DNA of 13,646 bases from Desulfovibrionaceae bacterium UBA6814. GTDB taxonomy: Bacteria; Desulfobacterota; Desulfovibrionia; Desulfovibrionales; Desulfovibrionaceae. The stretch spans positions 7,388 through 21,033 of the forward strand of contig DKEU01000139.1 of assembly GCA_002452635.1 (NCBI GenBank), in the 5' to 3' direction. The notes beneath the pieces are model-generated. The model was not told the DNA's origin. It saw nothing but the letters and a program-made list of their open reading frames with translations, and did not search any database. Both the position numbers and the translations under genes were made by a program. Of this stretch, positions 7,204 to 13,646 are shown piece by piece (the stretch's first letter is position 1; every line of letters begins with the position of its first letter).

Positions 7204-8271
7204 ATGCGCCGAGCCCTGTTCCTGGCCCTGGCCGCCCTCCTGGCGATGGCCTTGCCGAATCCGCGCCCGGCCCGGGCCTGGGACTTCTCGCCCCAGCAAC
7301 TCAAGGACTACGAGGAGCTCACCCAGGGCGAGCTGGCCCGGGAGAGCCCGCCCGCCCTGGAGCGGCCCCAGTTCATCCCGGCCCACGACGCGTCCCTGTA
7401 CCTGGACCGCTCCGAGCCGGTCTTCCTGCTGGAGAACCCGCCGGACGCGGGCGAGCCCCTGGTCTTCCCCCAGAAGATCCTGGTGCACCACGGGATCGTG
7501 AACCTGCGCCTGGCGGGCGTCCGGTTCTCCGTGACCTACAGCCCCCTGTCCGGGTCCGTGGCCTGCTGGCTGGGCAAGATCGACATGTTCGACACCACCT
7601 TCGGCCCCACGGGCCAGCTCCTCAACTCGGTGATGCTCATGTACGACCGCTCCACCCTGACCAGTTGGATGCAGCACACCGGCGTCGCGCTCACGGGCAA
7701 GCTCGCCGGCCAGGAGCTCGCCGGCCGGCCCCTGTTCTGGACCACCTGGGAGCGCGCCTTCGCGGTCTATCCCCAGGCCCGGGTCCTGTCGCGCCAGACC
7801 GGGTTCAAGCGGGACTACGCCCGCGACCCCTACGGCTCCTACCAGCGGGCCGGGACGTACTACGACTCCGGGGGCTCCTACTTCCCCCTGTCCCACGTGA
7901 ACCTCTCCCTGCCTGCCAAGACCCGCATCCTGGGCGTGCGCGAGGGCAAGGCCACGGTGGCCCTGGTGCTCGACGCGGTGCGCCGGGACCAGGTGGCCAA
8001 CGTGCCCTTCGGGCTCACGCCCCTGGCAGCGTTCTGGGATGGGGACCTGGAGACCCCGCGGGTCTACTCCGCGGTCCTGGGCAAGGACACCCTGCACTTC
8101 GTCATGCAGGGCTCGGCCATCCTGGACCAGGAGACCCGCTCCACCTGGGACGCGCACGGCCGCTGCACCGAGGGCCGGCTGCGCGGCCGGGCGCTCGCCC
8201 CAGTCATCGCCACCCCGTGCATGTGGTTCGCCTGGACCGCCTTCTTCCCGCGGACCATGGTGTACGAGTAG
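7204..8271 (+). CDS. Exported DUF3179 domain protein
   Basis: 355 residues. An N-terminal signal peptide (MRRALFLALAALLAMALP, cleavage near ARA|WDF at about 25) predicts export. The rest matches the DUF3179 family layout: an FIPAHDASLYLDRSEPVF segment, FPQKILVHHGIVN (88-100), VTYSPLSGS (110-118), FGPTGQLLNSVMLMYDRST (133-151), SWMQHTGVALTG and a FWTTWERAFAVYPQARVLS core (178-196). Family members usually have CPLC at the VTY motif; here both cysteines are serines (113 and 116). The function of the family is unknown. I place the start at the ATG at 7204 because AAGGA lies 8 nt upstream; the in-frame ATG at 7195 abuts that ribosome-binding site. Stop 8271 is only 3 nt from the stop of the converging gene, with no terminator between. 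Confidence 0.85.
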   Translation: MRRALFLALAALLAMALPNPRPARAWDFSPQQLKDYEELTQGELARESPPALERPQFIPAHDASLYLDRSEPVFLLENPPDAGEPLVFPQKILVHHGIVNLRLAGVRFSVTYSPLSGSVACWLGKIDMFDTTFGPTGQLLNSVMLMYDRSTLTSWMQHTGVALTGKLAGQELAGRPLFWTTWERAFAVYPQARVLSRQTGFKRDYARDPYGSYQRAGTYYDSGGSYFPLSHVNLSLPAKTRILGVREGKATVALVLDAVRRDQVANVPFGLTPLAAFWDGDLETPRVYSAVLGKDTLHFVMQGSAILDQETRSTWDAHGRCTEGRLRGRALAPVIATPCMWFAWTAFFPRTMVYE

Positions 8272-8274
8272 GCG

Positions 8275-8754
8275 CTACTTCCAGTGGTGCTTCTTGCCGG
8301 TCATGGAGCTGATGGCGATGCGCACCACCGCGGCCCGGTCCAGGATCTCGGGGGGGTAGTTCAGGTCGCCCGCGAACCCGTGGCTGCGCATGATCACGTC
8401 CAGGCCGTGCGCCTTCTGCGCCCGGTCCTGCACCACGGAGGCCTCGCCGAACCCGATGACGCTGCGAAAACGCGTGGACCAGTCGCAGGGCTTCTCCCCC
8501 GTGACCAGGCCCCACTCGTCCTCCACCTCGAAGCAGACCTTGGGGTTGGCGGCCATGAGGTCCATCTTGAAGCCCTGGGGCGAGGAGTGGAACCAGATGA
8601 TGCCCGGCTCGTACGCGAAGTTCACGGGCACCACGTAGGGCCACTGGCCGTCGGTGAGGCCCAGGCGCATGATCCGCGCCCGGGTCAGCACCTCCTCCAT
8701 CTCGGCCAGGTCGGTGAACTGCCGCTTGGGCTTGCGGGTGGGGGGAGTCTTCAT
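8275..8754 (-). CDS. Pyridoxamine 5'-phosphate oxidase-fold flavin protein (NimA-like)
   Basis: 159 residues. The split-barrel flavin-binding fold is suggested by an N-terminal helix (DLAEMEEVLTRARIMRLGL, 15-33), YVVPVNFAYEPGIIWFHSS (40-58), FKMDLMAANPKVCFEVED (62-79), and FRSVIGFGEASVVQD (96-110), the usual order in NimA and related PNPOx-like proteins. Relatives bind FMN, F420 or heme. Some (Nim) are linked to nitroimidazole resistance, but most are uncharacterised, so no substrate is assigned. The ATG overlaps the stop of the upstream glutamine amidotransferase gene (ATGA), with GGAGAGG 7 nt before it, so the two form an operon. The C-terminus GKKHHWK is typical of this group. Confidence 0.85.
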   Translation of the reverse strand: MKTPPTRKPKRQFTDLAEMEEVLTRARIMRLGLTDGQWPYVVPVNFAYEPGIIWFHSSPQGFKMDLMAANPKVCFEVEDEWGLVTGEKPCDWSTRFRSVIGFGEASVVQDRAQKAHGLDVIMRSHGFAGDLNYPPEILDRAAVVRIAISSMTGKKHHWK

Positions 8755-9452
8755 GCCTGGTCCTCTCCGGCCATGCGGTCCAGCAGGGTGGCCAGCAGCC
8801 GGTGGGTCTGTTTGGTGTGCTTGAGCCCGGCGCGCAACTGGTCGGGCTGCTGGATGTAGGGGCCCTCCACCAGCTCGTGGCCGCAGTTGGCCACCAGCCG
8901 CTCCAGGCTCGCCGCGGTGGTCTCCAGGTGGAACTGCAGGCCCACCACCCGGTCGCCCAGGGCGAAGGCCTGGTTCTGGCAGGCCTCGCTGTCCGCCACC
9001 CGCACCGCGCCGGGCGGGATGGAGAAGGTGTCCCCATGCCAGTGCAGGGGGGTGTAGGCCGCGGGGAAGCCCCGGAACAGCCGGTGCCCGTAGGCCTCGG
9101 GCGTGGAGCGCACCGGCAGCCAGCCGATCTCCTTGTGCACGCCCTGGCGCACCGTGCCGCCCAGCACGTCGGACAAAAGCTGCGCGCCCAGGCACACCCC
9201 GATCACCGCCTTGTCCGCGTCCACGGCCCGGCGCAGGAAGGCCTTTTCCTGCTCCAGCCAGGGATACTCCAGATGTTCGTAGATGTTCATGGGCCCGCCC
9301 ATGACCACCAGGAAGTCGAAATCGTCCACCCCGGGCAGGGGATCCCCGGCGAACAGGCGGGTGGCCGCCATCCCATGGCCGCGGGCCGCGGCCCAGTCGG
9401 CGATGCCCGCCGCGTCCTCGAAGTCCACGTGTTGCAGAACCTGCACGCGCAT
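8751..9452 (-). CDS. Class I glutamine amidotransferase (GuaA-like GATase domain, stand-alone)
   Basis: 233 residues forming a lone GATase1 domain with no attached synthetase. The triad is complete: nucleophile Cys87 in VIGVCLGAQLL (84-93), and His175/Glu177 in GLQFHLETT (171-179). VVMGGPMNIYEH (49-60) forms the oxyanion-strand region. It should hydrolyse glutamine or a gamma-glutamyl compound; stand-alone relatives are variously labelled GMP synthase-like or gamma-glutamyl hydrolase-like, and the acceptor is not evident here. Two starts are possible. I prefer the ATG at 9452, which has AGAGG about 5 nt upstream, over the GTG at 9458. It is first in a two-gene operon with the flavin-fold gene. 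The 113 bp upstream is shared with the divergent glycosyltransferase gene; I see no clear promoter there. Confidence 0.85.
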   Translation of the reverse strand: MRVQVLQHVDFEDAAGIADWAAARGHGMAATRLFAGDPLPGVDDFDFLVVMGGPMNIYEHLEYPWLEQEKAFLRRAVDADKAVIGVCLGAQLLSDVLGGTVRQGVHKEIGWLPVRSTPEAYGHRLFRGFPAAYTPLHWHGDTFSIPPGAVRVADSEACQNQAFALGDRVVGLQFHLETTAASLERLVANCGHELVEGPYIQQPDQLRAGLKHTKQTHRLLATLLDRMAGEDQA

Positions 9453-9565
9453 GCGCACCTCTCAGGGAAATGACAATGGGCCGCAGTGTGCACCGGAACC
9501 CGCTGCAGCGCAATCGTCATCTGCCCGGCGTTTACAGCCGGGGCCGGACGCGGTACCCAGCGGCC

Positions 9566-10297
9566 ATGGAGAGCGCCCCGCCCTTCCTCTCGGTCGTCAT
9601 CCCCGCCCTGCACGAGGCCGCGGCCATCGGCCCGGCCCTGGACCGCCTGGCCGCCCTGCCCGCGCCCTGGCCCGTGGAGATACTGGTGGTGGACGGCGAC
9701 CCCGAGGCCCGGGACACTCTGGCCGCGGCCGCGCGGCCCGGGGTGCGCACCCTGGCCTCGCCCCCGGGCCGGGGCCGCCAGATGAACGCCGGCGCGGCCG
9801 CGGCCCAGGGCCAGGCCCTGCTCTTCCTGCACGCGGACACCGCCCTGCCCCAGAACGCCTTCTCCCGGGTGGCCGAGGTCCTGGCCGACCCGGCCCTGGC
9901 CGGCGGGGCCTTCGGCCTGGGCTTCGCCTCCTCCCGCCCGGTCCTGCGCCTGCTGGCCCGGCTCGGCGACGTTCGCAACCGCCTGGCCCGCACGCCCTAC
10001 GGCGACCAGGCCATCTTCCTGCGCCGCAGCGCGTTCCAGAGCCTGGGCGGCTTCGCCGACATCCCCATCATGGAGGACGTGGAGCTCATGCGCCGGCTCA
10101 AGGACCGCGGCATGCGCCTGCGCATACTTCCCGACAAGGTGGCCACCTCCCCCCGCCGCTACGAGGCCGAGGGCCTGCTCCGCGCCGCTCTGCGCAACAC
10201 CCTGCTCCGCATCCGGTTCGCCCTGGGCGAGGACCCCGCCCGCCTGGCCCGCCTCTACCCGCCGCCCGGCGGCCCGGCCCGGGGAGGCCGCCCATGA
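9566..10297 (+). CDS. TIGR04283 family GT2 glycosyltransferase
   Basis: 243 residues. GT-A fold of family 2: LSVVIPALHEAAAIGPALDR (8-27), the nucleotide-sugar strand EILVVDGD (38-45), PPGRGRQMNAGAAAA (66-80), the metal-binding region LFLHADT (86-92), then GGAFGLGF (113-120) and the acceptor/catalytic region PYGDQAIFLRRSAF...IPIMEDVELMRRLK (144-179). The RGRQMN and PIMEDVE signatures are characteristic of TIGR04283, named from its association with arsenosugar genes. No radical SAM ArsS or arsenic methyltransferase gene is in the window, so an arsenosugar role is unsupported. The ATG is chosen for its match to the family N-terminus; its ribosome-binding site is weak. The stop overlaps the next start (ATGA), implying coupled expression. 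Confidence 0.87.
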   Translation: MESAPPFLSVVIPALHEAAAIGPALDRLAALPAPWPVEILVVDGDPEARDTLAAAARPGVRTLASPPGRGRQMNAGAAAAQGQALLFLHADTALPQNAFSRVAEVLADPALAGGAFGLGFASSRPVLRLLARLGDVRNRLARTPYGDQAIFLRRSAFQSLGGFADIPIMEDVELMRRLKDRGMRLRILPDKVATSPRRYEAEGLLRAALRNTLLRIRFALGEDPARLARLYPPPGGPARGGRP

Positions 10298-10971
10298 CCG
10301 CCACCCTGGGCCTGCTGCTCAAGTTCCCCATCCCGGGCCAGGTCAAGACCCGCCTGGGCCAGAGCATCGGCTACCGCGCCGCGGCCGAGCTCTACGCCGC
10401 CTGCGTGGCCGACGAGCTCTACGCCGCGGCCCGGGCCCAGACCCCCGTGGCCGTGTTCCACCTGGACGACATGCCGGCCAACCGCTACCGCTGCTGGCTG
10501 GGCAGCGACCTGCCCCTGTTTCCCCAGCGCGGCGCGGACCTGGGCGAACGCATGCTCAGCGCCCTGACCGACCTCTTCGCCGCAGGCGCGCGCTGCGCCA
10601 TGCTCCTGGGCGGCGACATCCCGGAACTCGCGCCCCCGGACCTGTCCCGGGCCGCGGCCGCGGCCCACCTGCACGGCCTGGCCCTGGCCCCGGCCGGCGA
10701 CGGCGGCTACACCCTCCTGGCCGCGCGCAACGACGCCCTGTACCCGGACATCTTCACCCGCATGCCCTGGAGCACGCCCCAGGTCCTGCCCCTCACCCTG
10801 GAACGCCTGGCCGCCACGGGCCAACCCCACGCCCTCCTGCCCCAGCTCGCGGACCTGGACACCTGGGACGACCTGGCCGCCCTCTGGCAACGCCTGCGCC
10901 AACACCCCTACCCCCCCCGCCGCACCGCGTCCTGGCTGGCGGACAACGCGCTGCGGCTGGGACTGGAGTAG
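10294..10971 (+). CDS. TIGR04282 family (DUF2064) glycosyltransferase-like protein
   Basis: 225 residues with a GT-A/nucleotidyltransferase-like core: LLLKFPIPGQVKTRLG (7-22, the KTRL signature), GADLGERM (80-87), MLLGGDIPEL (103-112, where relatives often read GxDxPxL) and LAPAGDGGYTLLA (131-143). These motifs fit TIGR04282, the usual partner of TIGR04283. The ATG overlaps the upstream stop (ATGA) and has GGGGAGG 6 nt before it. The pair may build or transfer a small sugar-like group; substrate unknown. A string of hairpins starts immediately after the stop. Confidence 0.87.
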   Translation: MTATLGLLLKFPIPGQVKTRLGQSIGYRAAAELYAACVADELYAAARAQTPVAVFHLDDMPANRYRCWLGSDLPLFPQRGADLGERMLSALTDLFAAGARCAMLLGGDIPELAPPDLSRAAAAAHLHGLALAPAGDGGYTLLAARNDALYPDIFTRMPWSTPQVLPLTLERLAATGQPHALLPQLADLDTWDDLAALWQRLRQHPYPPRRTASWLADNALRLGLE

Positions 10972-10972
10972 G

Positions 10973-11050
10973 CGGGGGCGCTGCCCCCGGGCCCCCGGCA
11001 AGGGGGCTCCTCGCCCCCTTGCATCCCCCCGCCAGGGGATAATCCCCTGG
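10973..11050. repeat. Three consecutive G/C hairpins after the glycosyltransferase pair
   Basis: Stem 1: CGGGGGC-GCT-GCCCCCG (10973-10989). Stem 2: GCAAGGGGGC-TCCTC-GCCCCCTTGC (10998-11022, 10 bp). Stem 3: CCAGGGGA-TAA-TCCCCTGG (11032-11050, 8 bp). All are perfect and nearly contiguous. None is followed by a T-run, so they look like a repetitive intergenic palindromic element rather than a simple intrinsic terminator, though they start 2 nt after a stop codon. Confidence 0.8.
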
Positions 11051-11130
11051 ACCCTATCGGGCGTGGCGTCGCCGTCGTTTCGCCGCAAGGTGGAGGCCGC
11101 ACGGAAAAGCCCCTTACCCATATCGGGGTC

Positions 11131-11153
11131 CCAAGGGGCCGTCGGCCCCTTGG
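11131..11153. repeat. Fourth G/C hairpin of the array
   Basis: CCAAGGGGCC-GTC-GGCCCCTTGG is a perfect 10-bp stem with a 3-nt loop. It shares the CAAGGGG/CCCCTTG core with the hairpin at 10998-11022, suggesting one repeat family. Confidence 0.8.
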
Positions 11154-11315
11154 CCCCCGGAGGGTACGGGGCCTTGCGCGCTGCTCCCGGCCTTCCGCCG
11201 GGACCGCGATTTACCGGGACGCCATGGACAGCACCGGGACGAGACGGTAAGGTAAGCGGCAGTATCCCCGACAAGGGGCAGGAAATTCGGATGGTTGGCG
11301 GGATATCGGGAATGC

Positions 11316-11344
11316 TTGACGTTTTCCGCCTTCATCTCTATGAA
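11316..11344 (+). promoter_or_regulatory. Candidate sigma-70 promoter of speA
   Basis: TTGACG (11316-11321), exactly 17 bp, then TATGAA (11339-11344). This would give a leader of about 50 nt before the TTG start at 11401. The -35 is good (5 of 6); the -10 matches 4 of 6. Confidence 0.5.
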
Positions 11345-11400
11345 TTGCTCCTTTTTCGCGCATCCGCCCCAGGCGGCAAACCCGCGCCGAGGACCTGAAG

Positions 11401-13329
11401 TTGGCCAAGAAGAAGAACGGTTCCCCCCTGGATCGCTGGACCGTGGAGCAGTCCACGGAGGCCTACGGCATCCGCACCTGGGGCGCGGGGTATTTCGACG
11501 TGTCCGATGCGGGCGACGTGGTCATCACCCCCATCCTGGGCAACAAGGACGTGAAGGTGCCCATCCCGGACATCATCGCCGGGATCAAGGACCGCGGCCT
11601 GGAAATGCCCGTGCTCCTGCGCATCGAGAACATCCTGGACTCCCAGATCTCGCTCCTGCACGAGTCCTTCCGCAAGGCCATCGCCAGCCAGGGATACCAG
11701 GGCGAGTACCGCGGGGTGTACCCCATCAAGGTGAACCAGCAGCAGCAGGTGCTGGAAGAGGTCACCAAGTTCGGCTCGCGCTACCACCACGGCCTGGAGG
11801 CCGGGTCCAAGGCCGAACTCATCGCGGCCCTGGCCATGCTGCGCGACCCCGAGGCGCTCCTGATCTGTAATGGATACAAGGACCGCACCTTCATCGACCT
11901 GGGGCTCTACGCCTGCAAGATGGGCTTCAAGTGCTTCTTCGTGGTGGAGATGCCCGCGGAGCTGGACCTCATCCTGGAGCGCTCCCGCGCCCTGGGCATC
12001 AAGCCTCTGCTCGGCGTGCGCCTGAAACTCTCCTCCAAGGCCGGCGGCCACTGGGTGGAGTCCGGCGGCGACCGCTCCATCTTCGGCCTGTCCACCTCCC
12101 AGGTGGTGGACGTGGTGGACCGGCTGCGCAAGGAGGACATGCTCGACTGCCTGCGCCTGCTCCACTACCACCTGGGCTCCCAGATTCCCAACATCCGCGA
12201 CATCCGCTCCGCGCTGCTGGAGGCCACCCGCTTCTACGCCGGGCTCGTGGACGAGGGCGCGGCCATGGGCTACCTGGACCTGGGCGGCGGCCTGGCCGTG
12301 GACTACGACGGGTCCCACACCAACTTCACCAACTCCCGCAACTACTCCCTGGAGGAGTACTGCACCGACGTGGTGGAGGCGGTCATGGCCACCATGGACG
12401 AGCGGGAGATGCCCCACCCCACCATCGTGACCGAGTCCGGCCGCGCCCTGGTGGCCTACTACTCGGTGCTGCTCTTCAACGTGCTGGACGTGACCAAGTT
12501 CGAGGCCGATCCCCTGCCCCAGTCCCTGGCCGAGGACGAGCCGGACGTGTTGCACAACATGCTGGCCGCGGCCAAGAGCCTGTCCCTGCGCAACGTACAG
12601 GAGTGCTTCAACGACGCGCTCTACTACCGCGACGAGGCGCGCCAGCTCTTCAAGGTGGGGCAGATCACCCTGCGCCAGCGCTCCCGGGCCGAGGACATGT
12701 TCTGGCGCATCGTGCAGGACATCGCCAAGCTCTCCCGGGACCTCAAGCGCGTGCCCCACGACCTGATGGACATCGACGTGGCGCTGTCCGACATCTACTA
12801 CTGCAATTTCAGCGTGTTCCAGTCCGTGCCGGACGCCTGGGCCATTGACCAGCTCTTCCCGGTCATGCCCGTGCACCGGCTGAGGGAGGAGCCCAAGCGC
12901 CTGGCCGTGCTGGCGGACATCACCTGCGACTGCGACGGCAAGATCGACCGCTTCATCGACCCGCACGGCATGGGCCGCGCCCTGCCCCTGCACGACTACC
13001 GCGAGAGCGAGGAGTACTACCTGGGCGTGTTCCTGGTGGGCGCGTACCAGGAGACCCTGGGCGACCTGCACAACCTGCTGGGCGACACCAACGTGGTCAC
13101 CGTGCGGGTGGACCCGGACGGGGACTACGACTTCGTGCGCGAGGTGGAGGGCGACAGCGTGGGCGACGTGCTCACCTACGTGGAGTACGACCCCAAGACC
13201 CTGCTGGCGAGCTTCCGCAACACCGCGGAGCGCGCGGTGCGGCGCGGCCGCATCTCGGCCAACGACCGCAGCGAGATCCTGCGCATGTTCAAGTCCGGCA
13301 TGCGCGGCTACACCTACTTCAAAGACTAA
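11401..13329 (+). CDS. speA: Biosynthetic arginine decarboxylase (SpeA)
   Basis: 642-residue PLP enzyme, full length for the family (about 630-660), converting arginine to agmatine as the first step of polyamine synthesis. It has a fold III alanine racemase-like barrel with PLP lysine Lys110 in GVYPIKVNQ, the family signature HHGLEAGSKAEL (129-140), HYHLGSQIPNI (255-265), phosphate-binding GGGLAVDYDG (295-304), ESGRALVAYY (345-354), and the partner-subunit cysteine motif ITCDCDGKID (507-516, Cys509). The start is TTG at 11401, with GAGG 8 nt upstream and the N-terminus MAKKKNGSPLDRWTVEQS fitting the family; the nearest in-frame ATG would remove the conserved WTVEQS and YGIRTWG region. The downstream gene begins 27 nt after the stop and encodes a later spermidine-pathway enzyme, so an operon is likely. 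Confidence 0.96.
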   Translation: MAKKKNGSPLDRWTVEQSTEAYGIRTWGAGYFDVSDAGDVVITPILGNKDVKVPIPDIIAGIKDRGLEMPVLLRIENILDSQISLLHESFRKAIASQGYQGEYRGVYPIKVNQQQQVLEEVTKFGSRYHHGLEAGSKAELIAALAMLRDPEALLICNGYKDRTFIDLGLYACKMGFKCFFVVEMPAELDLILERSRALGIKPLLGVRLKLSSKAGGHWVESGGDRSIFGLSTSQVVDVVDRLRKEDMLDCLRLLHYHLGSQIPNIRDIRSALLEATRFYAGLVDEGAAMGYLDLGGGLAVDYDGSHTNFTNSRNYSLEEYCTDVVEAVMATMDEREMPHPTIVTESGRALVAYYSVLLFNVLDVTKFEADPLPQSLAEDEPDVLHNMLAAAKSLSLRNVQECFNDALYYRDEARQLFKVGQITLRQRSRAEDMFWRIVQDIAKLSRDLKRVPHDLMDIDVALSDIYYCNFSVFQSVPDAWAIDQLFPVMPVHRLREEPKRLAVLADITCDCDGKIDRFIDPHGMGRALPLHDYRESEEYYLGVFLVGAYQETLGDLHNLLGDTNVVTVRVDPDGDYDFVREVEGDSVGDVLTYVEYDPKTLLASFRNTAERAVRRGRISANDRSEILRMFKSGMRGYTYFKD

Positions 13330-13356
13330 TAGCCCCCATTTTCAAGGAGGCATTCC

Positions 13357-13646
13357 ATGGCCAGAGTGCTCATCATCGGCGCGGGCGGGGTCAGCCAGGT
13401 GGCGGTCCACAAGATCGCCGCGGCCCCCGAGGTCTTCACCGACATCTGCCTGGCGTCCCGCACCAAATCCAAGTGCGACAAGATAGCGGCCATGCTGCCC
13501 CGGCCCATCCGCACCGCCCGGGTGGACGCGGACAACGTGCCCGAAACCGTGGCCCTGATCCGCGACTTCAAGCCGGATCTGCTGGTGAACCTGGCCCTGC
13601 CCTACCAGGACCTGCACCTCATGGACGCCTGCCTGGAGACCGGGGT
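13357..13646 (+). CDS. Carboxy(nor)spermidine synthase, saccharopine dehydrogenase family (5' part)
   Basis: Only the first 96 residues are in the window. MARVLIIGAGGVSQVAVHK is a Rossmann nucleotide-binding start (GAGGVSQ), followed by the LASRTKSKCDKIA strand-helix, DADNVPETVALIRDFKPDLLVNLALPYQDLHLMDACLETG, as in Lys9/carboxynorspermidine synthases. The family condenses putrescine with aspartate semialdehyde using NADPH to make carboxyspermidine, later decarboxylated to spermidine. Its position directly behind speA supports this over true saccharopine dehydrogenase. AAGGAGG lies 6 nt before the ATG, the strongest ribosome-binding site in the window. The carboxynorspermidine decarboxylase and agmatine-processing genes would be expected downstream but are not visible. 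Confidence 0.9.
   Translation, partial: MARVLIIGAGGVSQVAVHKIAAAPEVFTDICLASRTKSKCDKIAAMLPRPIRTARVDADNVPETVALIRDFKPDLLVNLALPYQDLHLMDACLETG

Larger units (their letters stand above)
10972..11400. other. Gene-free interval with hairpin array and speA promoter
   Basis: No convincing coding sequence. The left part (10973-11153) is a set of perfect G/C inverted repeats listed separately. The middle (11154-11315) has three CCGGGAC repeats (11198, 11214, 11234) but no recognised signal. The right end carries a probable speA promoter and leader. Confidence 0.75.

Noticed and set aside
7700..7726. Direct repeat of AGCTCGCCGGCC in the DUF3179 gene
   Set aside because: Two 12-bp copies encode the in-frame KLAGQELAGR stretch; this fits ordinary codon bias in a Leu-Ala-Gly segment.
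9283..10297. Extended upstream starts for the two glycosyltransferase genes, including an apparent fusion frame ending at 10971
   Set aside because: The additional sequence is Pro/Arg/Gly-rich shadow of the amidotransferase and first glycosyltransferase genes. The ATG at 9566 and the ATG at 10294 fit the family N-termini.
11063..11398. 111-codon open frame between the glycosyltransferase pair and speA
   Set aside because: It runs through a perfect hairpin and the speA promoter, has no ribosome-binding site, and the translation shows no recognisable pattern.
11338..13071. 577-codon minus-strand open frame opposite speA
   Set aside because: It is an antisense shadow caused by G/C-rich third positions. 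The translation is His/Val/Gln/Gly-rich without any domain, while speA on the plus strand is unambiguous.

Overview
The window is very G+C-rich (about 70% by eye), with dense genes and strongly G/C-biased third codon positions. The gene set suggests a sulfate-reducing deltaproteobacterium of the Desulfovibrionaceae type: a ZraS/ZraR-like sigma-54 two-component system with ZraP-like proteins, a Fur/PerR-type box in front of a 2-Cys peroxiredoxin, a paired TIGR04283/TIGR04282 glycosyltransferase unit, and speA followed by a carboxy(nor)spermidine synthase. The lineage is an inference from gene content. There is no rRNA, tRNA, transposase or CRISPR array in the window.

Region 1 (1-4945, minus strand) is a self-contained envelope or metal-stress circuit. 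In transcription order it holds two ZraP/Spy-like periplasmic proteins (4876-4352 and 3932-3417), a membrane PAS histidine kinase (3153-1309), and an NtrC-class response regulator (1309 to beyond the window edge) whose start overlaps the kinase stop. Each of the three transcription units is preceded by a -24/-12 sigma-54 promoter of the form TGGCAC-N5-(A/G)TGCT. Each promoter has a cluster of GTGCAA/TTGCAC half-sites about 60-115 bp further upstream, where an activator of this class would bind. The simplest reading is that phosphorylated ZraR drives its own operon and both effector genes. The two effectors differ in possible metal ligands: one is His/Met-rich, the other has Cys and Met but no His.

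Region 2 (5105-7168, plus strand) holds an RlmI-type 23S rRNA methyltransferase, divergent from the stress circuit, and then a typical 2-Cys peroxiredoxin. The peroxiredoxin has its own promoter, a Fur-family operator and a very clear intrinsic terminator.

Region 3 (7204-10971) holds four kinds of gene. An exported DUF3179 protein has serines in place of its family's CPLC cysteines. It converges, with only 3 nt between stops, on a two-gene minus-strand operon encoding a class I glutamine amidotransferase and a PNPOx/NimA-like flavin-fold protein. Divergent from that operon is a two-gene glycosyltransferase unit (TIGR04283 then TIGR04282) joined by an ATGA overlap.

Region 4 (10972-13646) starts with a gene-free stretch of about 430 bp carrying four perfect G/C hairpins, followed by a polyamine operon. 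This comprises biosynthetic arginine decarboxylase (speA, TTG start) and the 5' end of a carboxy(nor)spermidine synthase gene, which fits the alternative carboxyspermidine route from arginine to spermidine.
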